Positions 16,498 through 25,405 are shown, numbered from the stretch's first letter. The stretch is DNA of 64,000 bases from Hyphomicrobiales bacterium (GCA_017305635.1 JAFKKF010000008.1:186001-250000), one strand, 5' to 3'. Translations and numbers: made by a program. Notes: generated by a model from the sequence alone, not told the origin.

Positions 16498-17444
16498 TGC
16501 CGAAACGCCTTCCGGTCGATCCTTCCGTCCTCTTGATCCTTGCCGGCTGCGTCATCATCGTCGCGGTCGGCGGGATCTTCATCGGCAACTTCTTCACCTC
16601 GGCCTACCTCCTGCAGCAATTGCAGATCGCCTCTTTCCTCGGCATCCTCGCGGCGGGCGCGATGCTGGTCATCCTCCTCGGCCACATCGACCTTTCCTTC
16701 CCGTGGACGCTGACCGGCAGCGCGATCATCGTCACCACCATCGGCGGCGCGACGAGCTCGTGGCTGCAGGATCTCGCCATCCCGCTCGGCCTCGCCTTCG
16801 GGCTGCTCATCGGCCTCATCAATGGCGTCGTGGTGGCGAAGCTGCGCATCCCGTCGATGGTGTGGACGCTCGCGGTCAACTCGATGCTGCTCGGCATCGC
16901 CATCTACTATCAGGGCGAGCACCGGCCGCAGGGCCAGGCGCCGGAACTGGTCAAGACCCTTGCCGTCGGCTCGACCTTCGGCGTGCCCAACGCCTTCCTT
17001 ACCTGGGTCGCGGTTTCGGCGGCCGTGCTCTGGCTCATCCGCGGGACGCGCTTCGGCCGGCTTCTATTCGCCATCGGCAATAACGAGAAGGCGGTGTTCC
17101 TCGCCGGCGCCCGGCCGGAGCGGACGATCATCCTTGCCTTCGCGCTCGCCGGCCTGCTCGCCGGCTTCGTCGGCATCCTGCTCGCCGGCTACGCCAACCA
17201 GGCGTACCAGGGAATGGGCAATCCCTACCTCATGCCCACCATCGCGGCGGTGGTGATCGGCGGCACCTCGATACTCGGCGGGCGAGGCAACTACGCCGGT
17301 ACTTTCGCCGGCGCGCTGTTCGTGACGCTCCTCCTGTCGGCACTGTCGGTGATCCAGATCAGCGAGGCGACGCGCCAGATCATCTTCGGCGTGCTGATCC
17401 TCGCCATGCTGATCCTCGATGGGCTCCGCCGCCGCGACGCCTGA
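16497..17444 (+). CDS. CUT2 sugar ABC permease (second)
   Basis: 315 aa from the ATG overlapping the previous stop (TGATG). RbsC-like features are LLGHIDLSFPWTLTGSAI and AAVVIGGTSILGGRGNYAGTF. It is distinct in sequence from the preceding permease. It is the last gene of the importer operon and is followed by a hairpin at 17462 and the convergent IclR gene. Confidence 0.93.
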   Translation: MPKRLPVDPSVLLILAGCVIIVAVGGIFIGNFFTSAYLLQQLQIASFLGILAAGAMLVILLGHIDLSFPWTLTGSAIIVTTIGGATSSWLQDLAIPLGLAFGLLIGLINGVVVAKLRIPSMVWTLAVNSMLLGIAIYYQGEHRPQGQAPELVKTLAVGSTFGVPNAFLTWVAVSAAVLWLIRGTRFGRLLFAIGNNEKAVFLAGARPERTIILAFALAGLLAGFVGILLAGYANQAYQGMGNPYLMPTIAAVVIGGTSILGGRGNYAGTFAGALFVTLLLSALSVIQISEATRQIIFGVLILAMLILDGLRRRDA

Positions 17445-17461
17445 CAGGCGTTCGGACGAAA

Positions 17462-17479
17462 GGTTCACGGTCGTGAACC
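17462..17479. terminator. hairpin between convergent permease and IclR genes
   Basis: GGTTCACG and CGTGAACC form a near-continuous palindrome; as RNA it gives a seven-pair stem with a GGTC loop. It begins 18 bases after the permease stop. On the minus strand it is followed by TTTCG, so it could stop IclR-side transcription. Confidence 0.45.
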
Positions 17480-17550
17480 GGGATCCGACATTCTCCATCA
17501 GCCGACCGACAAGGTCGAGGCCAAGTCCGATCGCCGCACTCGCCCAGGGG

Positions 17551-18354
17551 TTAGGTCAGGGCCTGCCGGCTGACGCTGGTGGCGAGGAATGCTGCCGCCT
17601 GCTTCAGCACCTCCGTCGGGACATGAAGCCGCGCTTCGGGCAGCTGGTCGCCAAGGATCATCACGCCGATCGAATAGAGGACGCCCGTACCGTGAATTTC
17701 CACGGGACAGGCAATGGCGGTGATGCCCGGCTCGTTTTCGCTGATGCAGGTAGCGAATCCCTGACGACGTACGAGCTCGAGTTCGGCCAGCACGTCGGCG
17801 AGCCTCGTCTTCGTGTTGGCCGCGAGCTTGGGAAGGGGATTGGGCAGGATCGAGCGGACGAAGCTCTCTGATTGATGCGCCAGGATGGCCTTGGAACAGG
17901 CGGCGGCGTGCAGCGGTTGCGAGAGCCCGGGCACCACGTGCCCGCGAAGGCCGTTCGCCGGTGCGGCCCACGCGACCGAGATGACACGGTTGTGGACCAG
18001 CTTGGCCAGGTAGCAGGTCTCCGAGAGATCGGAGGCGACCTCGTCGAGCTTCTTCTGGGCGGTGATGTGGATCCACGAATCGTCGGATCCGGTCTGCAGG
18101 AGACGGAGGAGGCGGGTGCCGAGTTCATGGCCGGTGCGCCGGTCGCCGCCATTGAGCAGCCCGGCCTTGCGAAGGCCCTGCAGCAAACGATGCGCGGTCG
18201 GGAACGGGAGGCCGGACAGTTCCGCCACCTCGGTGGCGTTCAGGCCCGGATGCGCCGCGACGATTTCCAGGATGCTGAAATAGCGATCGAGAGGGTTTTG
18301 ACGGACGGGTGCAACGGCAGCGGCCGAGGCCCCGGCCAACCGGCTCTTCTTCAT
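17551..18354 (-). CDS. IclR-family transcription regulator
   Basis: 267 aa. The N-terminal winged helix covers about residues 22-85 (LDRYFSILEIVAAHPGLNATEVAELSGLPFPTAHRLLQGLRKAGLL). It is followed by the GAF-like ligand domain (CYLAKLVHNRVISVAWA, HAAACSKAILAHQ, GFATCISENEPGITAIACPV). It is divergent from the operon 18487-24724, with a palindrome at the probable start site, so it most likely controls those genes. The effector is unknown. Confidence 0.94.
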   Translation of the reverse strand: MKKSRLAGASAAAVAPVRQNPLDRYFSILEIVAAHPGLNATEVAELSGLPFPTAHRLLQGLRKAGLLNGGDRRTGHELGTRLLRLLQTGSDDSWIHITAQKKLDEVASDLSETCYLAKLVHNRVISVAWAAPANGLRGHVVPGLSQPLHAAACSKAILAHQSESFVRSILPNPLPKLAANTKTRLADVLAELELVRRQGFATCISENEPGITAIACPVEIHGTGVLYSIGVMILGDQLPEARLHVPTEVLKQAAAFLATSVSRQALT

Positions 18355-18376
18355 CTTCAGGTCTTCCCCGCCGCCG

Positions 18377-18415
18377 TTGACACGCCAACGAAACGTCGCC
18401 TAATCTATTCGAATA
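18377..18415 (+). promoter_or_regulatory. promoter and palindrome for the 18487-24724 operon
   Basis: TTGACA (18377-18382) and TAATCT (18401-18406) are 18 bases apart. The palindrome TATTCGAATA (18406-18415) covers the predicted transcription start. Two imperfect dyads of the form GAGAT(T)ATTCTC follow between about 18419 and 18450. This is a fitting operator region for the adjacent divergent IclR protein. Confidence 0.5.
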
Positions 18416-18486
18416 ACGGAGATTATTCTCGGTTTTCGAGATATTCTCCTCTTCGTCGCTTGTCAACTCAATCGCTGAGGATGGGC

Positions 18487-19173
18487 ATGTTCTGGGCCGT
18501 GATCCGCTGCAATCTTCGCGACCCCGCGGCCGCCGATGCCTTCAATCGTTGGTACAATCGCGAGCACGCGCCGCGATATATCCGCCAACCGGGCTTCGTC
18601 CGGGGATGGCGGCTGGAGCGGCTCGACCGGCCGGAGCAGCGCGGCGATCCCGGCCGGCGCTACCTCGCGGTCTATGAGACCGAGACCGTAGCGGCCTTCA
18701 ACGACGCCCTCGACCGGGACATGGCGGAGAGCCATCCCTGGGAGGAGTGGGAGACGCGCATCCAGGATTGGCAGCGCACCTACTACCGGACGCTGTTCGC
18801 CTATGGCGAGCCGGCGCCGCCGCAAGGCGAGCGTGGCGGGTACTGGACCATCGTGCGGGTCGACCTGGCCGGCCTCGATGCCGACGGCGAGGCCCGGTTC
18901 AACGAGTGGTACGACAAGCGTCACGTGCCGGAGGTCTGCGCCCATCCCGGCTTCCGACGCGCCTGGCGGCTGAAGCTCGAGCCCGATGCCGGCGATCTCG
19001 GCCCGCGCGGCCAGCGCTACGCGGCGATCTACGAAACCGACACGCCCGACTACCTGCCGGTTGCCCGCCGCGGCGCGGTCGCCTGGGACGGCGTATGGGC
19101 GGAGCACATCCGCAACTGGGAAATCGGCTTCTACCGGAAGCTTTACGACCACGAAGGACAGGAAAGAGCGTGA
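18487..19173 (+). CDS. tandem dimeric alpha/beta-barrel (EthD-like) protein, unknown function
   Basis: 228 aa. ATG 18487 is chosen because GAGG lies six to seven bases upstream; ATG 18481 abuts it. The protein is an internal duplication: FNRWYNREHAPRYIRQPGFVRGWRLER near residue 20 and FNEWYDKRHVPEVCAHPGFRRAWRL near residue 140, each followed by RYLAVYET or RYAAIYET. This W-Y-(x)3-H-(x)P pattern is typical of ferredoxin-like dimeric barrels such as EthD-like proteins. Fusing two copies would give a complete barrel in one chain. The next gene encodes a single copy. Function unknown, probably binding or processing a small compound taken up by the downstream importer. Confidence 0.75.
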   Translation: MFWAVIRCNLRDPAAADAFNRWYNREHAPRYIRQPGFVRGWRLERLDRPEQRGDPGRRYLAVYETETVAAFNDALDRDMAESHPWEEWETRIQDWQRTYYRTLFAYGEPAPPQGERGGYWTIVRVDLAGLDADGEARFNEWYDKRHVPEVCAHPGFRRAWRLKLEPDAGDLGPRGQRYAAIYETDTPDYLPVARRGAVAWDGVWAEHIRNWEIGFYRKLYDHEGQERA

Positions 19174-19505
19174 AAGAGGGTAGAGACGATCGGGCCGGCG
19201 GAACGTCAAACGTCCTTCTGGTAGTCAGCGCCACGGTGGATCCGGCGGTCGAGACCGCCTGGAACGACTGGTACGACAACGAGCACCTGCCGGAGATCCT
19301 GGCCTGCCCGCACTTCGATGAGGGCGCCCGCTACGTCAGCGAGGACAACGGCGAGCGCACCTACATCACCCTCTATCGCCTCTCGTCGGAAGAGGCGGTG
19401 AAGACGCCGGAATTCGCGGGCGCCCGCGGCTGGGGCCCTTTCGTCGACAAGGTGCGCGCCTCGACGCGGCTCTACATCCGCGTGACCGGAGGCGGCGCGA
19501 AATGA
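19170..19505 (+). CDS. single-domain alpha/beta-barrel (EthD-like) protein
   Basis: 111 aa, GTG start overlapping the previous stop. It has the same repeat unit once: WNDWYDNEHLPEILACPHFDEGARY followed by RTYITLYRL. A short polar N-terminus precedes it and no signal peptide is seen. Together with the duplicated protein upstream it suggests a set of related small-molecule-binding barrels. Function unknown. Confidence 0.75.
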   Translation: MKEGRDDRAGGTSNVLLVVSATVDPAVETAWNDWYDNEHLPEILACPHFDEGARYVSEDNGERTYITLYRLSSEEAVKTPEFAGARGWGPFVDKVRASTRLYIRVTGGGAK

Positions 19506-19966
19506 GCGACAACGGCGAGACCTGGTACTTCCGCCGCCGCTGGGACGGCTTCCGTGTCGGCTCCGCGAAGGTGAAGCTGACATTCGGCCCGGGCGAGGCG
19601 ATCGCGCGCCTCTACGACGAAGGTGTCCCGGAGACCTGCCGGAAGATCCTCGCCAGCCTCCCCCTGGTCGTGCCGGTCGTCCACGTTGCGTGGAGCGGCG
19701 ACATGGTGATGAGCGCCAGGTCCTTCCCGATCGGCCCGAGGGAGGCGGAGAACGCGGTGCGCCTGCCGCGGCCGGGAGACCTCACCTGGGATCCGAAGTT
19801 TGGCGAGATTTGCTTCGCCTACGGGACGGCGGAGGCGCGGCTTCCGTCGGGCGAGAACCAGCTCGTCGTCTTCGGGCAGGTGGAGGAGGGGCTCGACGCC
19901 CTCGCCGCCTATTGCCGGGCCCGCCGCTTCGAGGGGCTCGGCGAGATACGCATGGAAGCGCTTTGA
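19502..19966 (+). CDS. DUF3830 cyclophilin-like-fold protein
   Basis: 154 aa, start overlapping the previous stop. The arrangement RLYDEGVPETCRKILASLPL, then HVAWSGDMVM, then PGDLTWDPKFGEICFAYGTAEARLPSGENQLVVFGQVEEGLDAL, is that of DUF3830, a family with a cyclophilin-like barrel. Members are often found beside amino-acid or opine catabolism genes. It may bind or hydrolyse an amide-type compound. There is no clear catalytic assignment. Confidence 0.75.
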   Translation: MSDNGETWYFRRRWDGFRVGSAKVKLTFGPGEAIARLYDEGVPETCRKILASLPLVVPVVHVAWSGDMVMSARSFPIGPREAENAVRLPRPGDLTWDPKFGEICFAYGTAEARLPSGENQLVVFGQVEEGLDALAAYCRARRFEGLGEIRMEAL

Positions 19967-20035
19967 GGGCGCCCGCTTCGATCGAATGACTTCACCCTGC
20001 AGCCTCTGCTGCGCAACAAACTGAGGGGAACGAGA

Positions 20036-21217
20036 ATGAAGACGCATCGCTACCTCAGCCTGGTGCCGATCGCCTCGCTGCTTGCCATTGCCGTCCCGGC
20101 ACATGCCGAGGACATCCTCGTCGGCGAGGCCATCGCCAAGTCCGGCTGGATGGAGCCCTATGACTATTCGGCCCGCATGGCGGACCTCGCCATCGAGGAT
20201 ATCAACGCGAGCGGCGGCCTGCTCGGGCGCCAGATCAAGACGAGCGTGATCGACACCAAGACCGATCCGGCCGAGTCGGCGCAGGCCGGCGCCACGTTGG
20301 TCTCGGAGGGTGCCGACCTCGTCATCGTCAGCTGCGACTACGACCAGGGCGCCCCGGCGGCACTTGCCGCGGTGGGCGCTGGCAAGCTCGCCATCTCGCT
20401 TTGCGCGGGCGACCCGAAGATGGGCGTGCAGGGCATCGGCAAGCTCGCCTTCACGGCGGCGACGGCCGGCCAGACGCAGGGCGCCACCAACGCCGCCTGG
20501 GCGCACGACACGAAGGGCCTCCGTTCGGCCTATATCCTCGTCGACACCAACATCGAATATTCGAAGTCGGTCTGCAAAGGCTTCGAATGGCAGTGGAAGC
20601 AGTACGCGGATTCGAAGCTCCTCGGCTCCGACACGTTCAAGAACGACGACCCGTCGATTGCCACGCAGATCTCGCGGATCAAGGAACTGCCGGAGAAGCC
20701 GGCGGCCATCGCCCTCTGCTCCTTCATGCCGGGCGCGGCGTCGGCGCTCCGCCAGCTGCGCGCGGCGGGCATCGACCAACCGGTCTTCATGCCGACCGGC
20801 TCCGACGGCACCTACTGGTTCGCGAGCGTGCCGGACATCAGCGACGTCTATCTGCCGGCGGCGGTGCTCGCCGGCGGCGGCGACCCCAATCCGGAGGTCA
20901 ACAAGCTGATCGACCGCTACAAGGAGAAGTACGGCGACGTGCCGGCGACCTCCTACGTGCTGTCGGGCTACGCGCTGATCCAGATGTGGGCCGATGCGGT
21001 CAAGCAGGCCGGCACGACGGACGGCGACAAGGTGGCGGACGCCCTGGAGAGCTTCAAGGACCATCCGACCGTGCTCGGGCCGATCTCCTTCTCGCCGCAG
21101 CTTCACATCCAGAACAAGGCGCGCTTCCTGATGCTCGGCGTCAAGGACGGCAAGTACGAACAATTCGGCTATGTGACCTCGCCGGATGTTCCAGCCGAGG
21201 TGCTGTTCGCGCAATAG
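20036..21217 (+). CDS. branched-chain-amino-acid-type ABC substrate-binding protein (LivJ-like)
   Basis: 393 aa with a signal peptide ending PAHAED. It has the Peripla_BP_6 fold: ILVGEAIAKSGWMEPYD, INASGGLLGRQIKTSVIDTKTDP and GADLVIVSCDYDQGAPAALAA. The family binds branched-chain amino acids, amides, urea or aromatic acids. The ligand is unknown here. It begins the transporter part of the operon. A strong hairpin at 21244-21270 lies between its stop and the ATPase gene. Confidence 0.92.
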   Translation: MKTHRYLSLVPIASLLAIAVPAHAEDILVGEAIAKSGWMEPYDYSARMADLAIEDINASGGLLGRQIKTSVIDTKTDPAESAQAGATLVSEGADLVIVSCDYDQGAPAALAAVGAGKLAISLCAGDPKMGVQGIGKLAFTAATAGQTQGATNAAWAHDTKGLRSAYILVDTNIEYSKSVCKGFEWQWKQYADSKLLGSDTFKNDDPSIATQISRIKELPEKPAAIALCSFMPGAASALRQLRAAGIDQPVFMPTGSDGTYWFASVPDISDVYLPAAVLAGGGDPNPEVNKLIDRYKEKYGDVPATSYVLSGYALIQMWADAVKQAGTTDGDKVADALESFKDHPTVLGPISFSPQLHIQNKARFLMLGVKDGKYEQFGYVTSPDVPAEVLFAQ

Positions 21218-21243
21218 TCGGTGTCACGCCCGGCCGACGAGGC

Positions 21244-21270
21244 GGGGAGGCGGGAGTTTCCCGCTTCCCC
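21244..21270 (+). terminator. attenuator-like hairpin after the Liv binding-protein gene
   Basis: GGGGAGGCGGG (21244-21254) pairs with CCCGCTTCCCC (21260-21270): eleven pairs with one G-U, and a five-base loop. It lies between the binding-protein stop and the ATPase start, without a long T-run. It fits 3' protection of the binding-protein message or partial termination. Confidence 0.6.
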
Positions 21271-21309
21271 TTCGCCGGCGGGCGTTCGACCCTCGCGAGG
21301 ACGAGAAGC

Positions 21310-22065
21310 ATGGCTGACCCTCCTTCCTTGCCCTCGTCGCTCGAAGGACGGGGCGTGACGGTCCGCTTCGGCGGGCTCGCCGCGCTCCAGGACGTGAGCC
21401 TGAAGCTGACTACCGGCCAGGTGCTCGGCCTGATCGGGCCGAACGGCGCCGGCAAGACGACGCTGGTCAACGTGTTTTCCGGTTTCCAGGCCGCCACCGA
21501 AGGTTCCCTGTTGCTCGATGGCACGCCGATAGACCATCTCTCCGCGCAGGCGCGCGCCCGCCTCGGGCTGGTGCGGACGTTCCAGGCCGTGCGCCTGTTC
21601 CCCGACCTGCCCGTCATCGCCAATGTCGAGGTGAGCGCCCTCGCCCGCGGCGCCGGCCGCGCGGAAGCGCGCGCGACGGGATACGAACTCCTCGACTGGA
21701 TGGGAGTGAGCAACCGCGCCGGCCAGCGCGGCAGCACGCTGCCCTATTCAGACGAGCGCAAGGTCGGCATTGCGCGCGCGCTCGCGCTGCGGCCGAAATT
21801 CCTGCTCCTCGACGAGCCGGCGGCGGGCATGCACGAGGGCGAGGCCGAGGCCCTGCTGGAGCGGATCGTCACGATCCCGAGGACCTTCGGCTGCGGCGTG
21901 CTCCTCATCGAGCACAACATGCGCCTCGTCATGGCGGCCTCGGACCGCCTGCACGTCATCGAGTTCGGCCGCACGCTCGCCGAGGGTACGCCCGAGGAGA
22001 TCAAGGCCGACAGCCGGGTGATCGAGGCCTATCTCGGCGCCGAGGAGGCCGAGGACAAGCCGTGA
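21310..22065 (+). CDS. Liv-type ABC ATPase (LivG-like)
   Basis: 251 aa, with the start at MADPPSL. Motifs are Walker A GPNGAGKTT, the LivG hallmark VRTFQAVRLFPDLPVIANV, Walker B FLLLDEPAAGM and LLIEHNMRLVMAASDRLHVIEFG. The signature segment reads LPYSDERKVGIARAL rather than LPYGxQR, with Ser-Asp in place of Gly-Gln: a mildly divergent C-loop. It pairs with the LivF-like ATPase directly downstream. Confidence 0.93.
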   Translation: MADPPSLPSSLEGRGVTVRFGGLAALQDVSLKLTTGQVLGLIGPNGAGKTTLVNVFSGFQAATEGSLLLDGTPIDHLSAQARARLGLVRTFQAVRLFPDLPVIANVEVSALARGAGRAEARATGYELLDWMGVSNRAGQRGSTLPYSDERKVGIARALALRPKFLLLDEPAAGMHEGEAEALLERIVTIPRTFGCGVLLIEHNMRLVMAASDRLHVIEFGRTLAEGTPEEIKADSRVIEAYLGAEEAEDKP

Positions 22066-22778
22066 CGCTTGCCATTGAGCACCTCGAGGTTTCCTACGGT
22101 CGGCTTGCCGCGGTGCGCGACGCGACGGTCACCGTCGCGTCGGGGGAGATCGTCGCGCTGGTCGGGCCGAACGGCGCCGGCAAATCGACCACGCTGCTCG
22201 CCGCCGCCGGCGCCCTGCAGCCGCGCGGCGGCACGATCACGCTGGACGGCGCGTCGCTGCTTGGCCTCAGCCCCGAGCAGCGGGTGCGCCGCGATCTTGC
22301 CATGGTTCCGGAGGGACGCGAGATATTCCGCACGCTCACGGTCGCCGAGAACCTGACGGTCGCAGCCGGAGCAGGGCGGGCAAAGCCCGGCACCGCCGAG
22401 GTGATGGACGAGCTCCTCGCGCTCTTCCCGATCCTGCGCGAGCGCTTGCGTCAGCCGGCGGGCCAGCTTTCGGGTGGAGAACAGCAGCAGCTTGCCATCG
22501 CACGCGCCCTGATGACGCGGCCGCGCTACCTGCTCATCGACGAGCCTTCGCTGGGCCTGGCACCGCTGGTGGTCAAGCGGGTCTACGAGATGCTGACGGA
22601 GCTGAGACGGAGGCAGGGCCTCGCCATTCTGGTGGTCGAGCAGAGCATGCGGCGCGTCCTCTCGGTCGCCGACAAGGTGTGCGTGATGCGCGACGGCCGG
22701 GTCGTCGCGACCTTCGCGGGCGAGGACCTCTCGGACAGGCGCCGCCTCGAACAAGTCTATTTCGGCCTCGCGGACTGA
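22062..22778 (+). CDS. Liv-type ABC ATPase (LivF-like)
   Basis: 238 aa, GTG start overlapping the previous stop. Walker A is GPNGAGKST, the Q-loop region has MVPEGREIFRTLTVAENL typical of LivF, the signature is LSGGEQQQ, Walker B is YLLIDEPSLGL and the switch region is LVVEQSMRRVLSVADKVCVM. It forms the ATPase heterodimer with the upstream LivG-like protein. Confidence 0.94.
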   Translation: MTLAIEHLEVSYGRLAAVRDATVTVASGEIVALVGPNGAGKSTTLLAAAGALQPRGGTITLDGASLLGLSPEQRVRRDLAMVPEGREIFRTLTVAENLTVAAGAGRAKPGTAEVMDELLALFPILRERLRQPAGQLSGGEQQQLAIARALMTRPRYLLIDEPSLGLAPLVVKRVYEMLTELRRRQGLAILVVEQSMRRVLSVADKVCVMRDGRVVATFAGEDLSDRRRLEQVYFGLAD

Positions 22779-22787
22779 AAGACGGCC

Positions 22788-23693
22788 ATGGTGCAGACCC
22801 TCATCAACGCCATCTCGCTCGGCAGCATCTATGCCCTCGTCGCGCTTGGCATCGGACTCCTCTTCGGCGTCCTCAAGGTCATCAACTTTGCCCACGGCGA
22901 CTTCATCACCATCGGCGCCTTCGCCCTGATCATTCCCTCCTCGCAGGCGGCGGCGGAGATGGGGATCGGGCTCATGCCGTGGCCGCTGGTGATCGCCGGC
23001 GTCGCGGCGGTGGTGGTGCTGACCGCGCTCGCAGCCGAATTCCTCGTTTTCCGTCCACTCCGCGGCGCGGACAGCGCGACCGTCATGATCGCCTCTTTCG
23101 CGCTTGGCTATTTCCTGCAGAGCAGCCTGCTCCTCGTCTTCGGCAGCCGTCCGAAGAGCGTGAACCTGTGGTCGCAGCTGAACGTGCCGGTGGTGCTCGG
23201 CGGGGCGGAGACGTCGCTCCTCCAGATCATCATCATCGCCGCCACGGCGCTGCTCATTGCCGGCCTGGGATTCCTCATGCGCTATACCTCGGTCGGGCTC
23301 GCCATGCGGGCGGCGGCGGAGAATTTCCGCATGGCCCGCCTCGTCGGCGTCCGCGCCAACCTCGTGATCGGGGCAGCGATTGCGCTGAGCGGCATCCTTG
23401 CGGCGGCGGTTTCGCTCCTGATCGTCGTCCAGACGGGCGTGCTCAGCTACCGGATGGGCGTGCCGCTGATGATCTTCGGCTTTGTCGCGACGGTGATTGG
23501 CGGGATGGGCAGCCTCCTCGGATCGGCGGTCGGCGGCTTCGCTGTCGGGATTGTCAGCGTTCTGGCACAGACCTTTCTCCCGGAGAGCGCCCGGCCATTC
23601 CGCGACGCGGTCGTCTTCTCCGTCGTGTTCCTCGTGCTGATGCTTCGCCCGAAAGGGCTGATCGGCGGCGGCCAGCGGGGAGAGCGGATATGA
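22788..23693 (+). CDS. Liv-type ABC permease (LivH-like)
   Basis: 301 aa and highly hydrophobic with about eight helices. The N-terminus LINAISLGSIYALVALGIGLLFGVLKVINFAHGDF is the LivH signature. The C-terminal stretch ATVIGGMGSLLGSAVGG is the ATPase-contact loop. It forms the pore with the next gene. Confidence 0.95.
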   Translation: MVQTLINAISLGSIYALVALGIGLLFGVLKVINFAHGDFITIGAFALIIPSSQAAAEMGIGLMPWPLVIAGVAAVVVLTALAAEFLVFRPLRGADSATVMIASFALGYFLQSSLLLVFGSRPKSVNLWSQLNVPVVLGGAETSLLQIIIIAATALLIAGLGFLMRYTSVGLAMRAAAENFRMARLVGVRANLVIGAAIALSGILAAAVSLLIVVQTGVLSYRMGVPLMIFGFVATVIGGMGSLLGSAVGGFAVGIVSVLAQTFLPESARPFRDAVVFSVVFLVLMLRPKGLIGGGQRGERI

Positions 23694-24724
23694 GCGCGGC
23701 TTCGTCCCGGCCCGGCACGGTCAGGCGCTTCGAGACGCCGGTCATCCTCGTCGCCGGCCTCGCGTTCCTCGTGCTGCTGGCGACGTGGGTGCCCGGCATC
23801 GTCTCGCCGCGCAGCATCGCACAGCTGATGATCTGGGTCGTGCTGGTGGTCGGCCTCTACACGTTCAGCGGGCTTTCGGGCATCATCTCGTTCGGGCAGA
23901 CGACCTTCAGCACGATCGCCGCCTATTGCGTCGCCTGGCTGACGCTCAACCCCTTCGTGAAGGCCTCGAGCATGCCGGGCCTTCCACAGTTCATCCTGTC
24001 AGCATCGCTTCACCCCCTGGCCTCGGCGGCGATCAGCATCGCGGTGGCGGCAGCGATCGGCCTCGTGGTCGCGCTCGCCGTCATGCGGCTCGCAGGGGAG
24101 GCGGCCACGATCGCCACCTTTGCGCTCCTCATCGTGGTCAACTCGATCTACGGGAACTGGAATTCGGTGACCGGCGGCATGAGCTCGATCGTCGGCATAC
24201 CGATCGTCGTTGGTGTGTGGATCGCATTCGGAACCGCAGTGCTCGCCATCGTCGTCGCCTATGCGTTCCAGACCTCGCGCGGCGGGCTCATGCTGCAGGC
24301 ATCACGGGACGACGAAGTGGCGGCGCGGGCGAGCGGGATCGAGGTGAAGCGCTGGCGCATCATCGCCTTCGTGATCAGCGCGGCGCTGATGGGGCTGGGC
24401 GGCGTCGTCCAAGCACATTTTCTCGGCGTGATCTCGGTCGAATCCTTCTATCTCGGCACCACCTTCATGACGCTCGCCATGCTCGTCGTCGGCGGGCGCA
24501 GCAGCCTGACCGGCGCGGTGGTCGGCGCGGTGATTCTCTCGCTGGTCACGTCGGTGCTTCGCGGGCTGGAACGGGGCGTCGAGCTAGGCTCCGTGAACCT
24601 GCAGATACCGAGCGGGATCCAGGAAGTTGCCCTCGGCGCGCTGATGCTCGTGATGCTGGTCCGCCGGCGCCGCGGCCTTTGCGGATTGTGGGAGGCAAGG
24701 TTCTCTCGCGGAGACGCCGACTGA
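23690..24724 (+). CDS. Liv-type ABC permease (LivM-like)
   Basis: 344 aa from the ATG overlapping the LivH stop. The central LivM motif SGIISFGQTTFSTIAAYCVAWL is present, as is the late MLVVGGRSSLTGAVVGA. The cytoplasmic loop SRDDEVAARASGIEVKRWR is typical. It ends the operon, 51 bases before the convergent RraA-like gene. No obvious terminator was seen in that short gap. Confidence 0.94.
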   Translation: MSAASSRPGTVRRFETPVILVAGLAFLVLLATWVPGIVSPRSIAQLMIWVVLVVGLYTFSGLSGIISFGQTTFSTIAAYCVAWLTLNPFVKASSMPGLPQFILSASLHPLASAAISIAVAAAIGLVVALAVMRLAGEAATIATFALLIVVNSIYGNWNSVTGGMSSIVGIPIVVGVWIAFGTAVLAIVVAYAFQTSRGGLMLQASRDDEVAARASGIEVKRWRIIAFVISAALMGLGGVVQAHFLGVISVESFYLGTTFMTLAMLVVGGRSSLTGAVVGAVILSLVTSVLRGLERGVELGSVNLQIPSGIQEVALGALMLVMLVRRRRGLCGLWEARFSRGDAD

Positions 24725-24775
24725 CGGATCGCACATGCATCGCCGGCGATCGATGCAAAGGCGAGGAAACTTAGG

Positions 24776-25393
24776 TCACGTTTCTCCGCGCCTGCCCAGG
24801 TTCAGGAGCTCCACTGACGTCCCTCCGTCTCGAAGCTGAGCCATCATGGCGGCCTCTTTCCGGACCCGCTCTTCGGCGCGATCGGCGATCGCCTCGACAT
24901 CCGCAGCGCCTACCACCACGATGCCGCTCTCGTCCGCGGCAACGACGTCCCCCGGACGGACGATCGCGCCGCCGCACGGGATGGGGATGTTGATCTCGCC
25001 CCGGCCGCTCTTGCCGGTGCCGCGGAGCGCAGTCCCGCGGGCAAAGACCGGAAAGCCGAGGGCGCGCATCTCGGGCAGGTCGCGTACCGAGCCGTCGAGT
25101 ACCAGGCCCATGATGCCCCTGGCCGCTGCCGCGACGCTGAGCACCTCGCCCCAGACGCCGTAGCCCGGATCGCAGCATTGCACGACGAGGACGTCGCCGC
25201 GGCGCGCCTGCGCGACGGCAAGGTGGATCATCAGATTGTCGCCGGGCGGAGAGAGCACGGTCAGTGCCGGACCGCAGATGCGTGTGCCGGCCTGCAGCCG
25301 GATCGTGCCATCCATGATCGTGCCGGCGCCGGACTCGTGGATGGTTGCCGTGTCCATCGCGGAGAGGCGCCGGATCGCATTGGAAGTCGCCAT
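24776..25393 (-). CDS. RraA-like aldolase/demethylmenaquinone-methyltransferase-family protein
   Basis: 205 aa. The fold is recognised from GPALTVLSPPGDNLMIHLAVAQARRGDVLVV, then GLVLDGSVRDLPEMRALGFPVFARG with the conserved R-D pair, then GDVVAADESGIVVV. Members include 4-hydroxy-4-methyl-2-oxoglutarate / 4-carboxy-4-hydroxy-2-oxoadipate aldolases and oxaloacetate decarboxylases. RraA itself inhibits RNase E, but catabolic neighbours make an enzyme much more likely. It is the last gene of the minus-strand GntR-SDR-SDR-enolase operon and may cleave that pathway's branched or hydroxylated oxoacid. Confidence 0.86.
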   Translation of the reverse strand: MATSNAIRRLSAMDTATIHESGAGTIMDGTIRLQAGTRICGPALTVLSPPGDNLMIHLAVAQARRGDVLVVQCCDPGYGVWGEVLSVAAAARGIMGLVLDGSVRDLPEMRALGFPVFARGTALRGTGKSGRGEINIPIPCGGAIVRPGDVVAADESGIVVVGAADVEAIADRAEERVRKEAAMMAQLRDGGTSVELLNLGRRGET

Positions 25394-25405
25394 CGGCCTC
25401 TCCTG

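Noticed and set aside
24776..25393. RraA as RNase E inhibitor
   Set aside because: The gene is embedded in a catabolic operon with SDR and enolase-superfamily enzymes; the aldolase branch of the family is more plausible.
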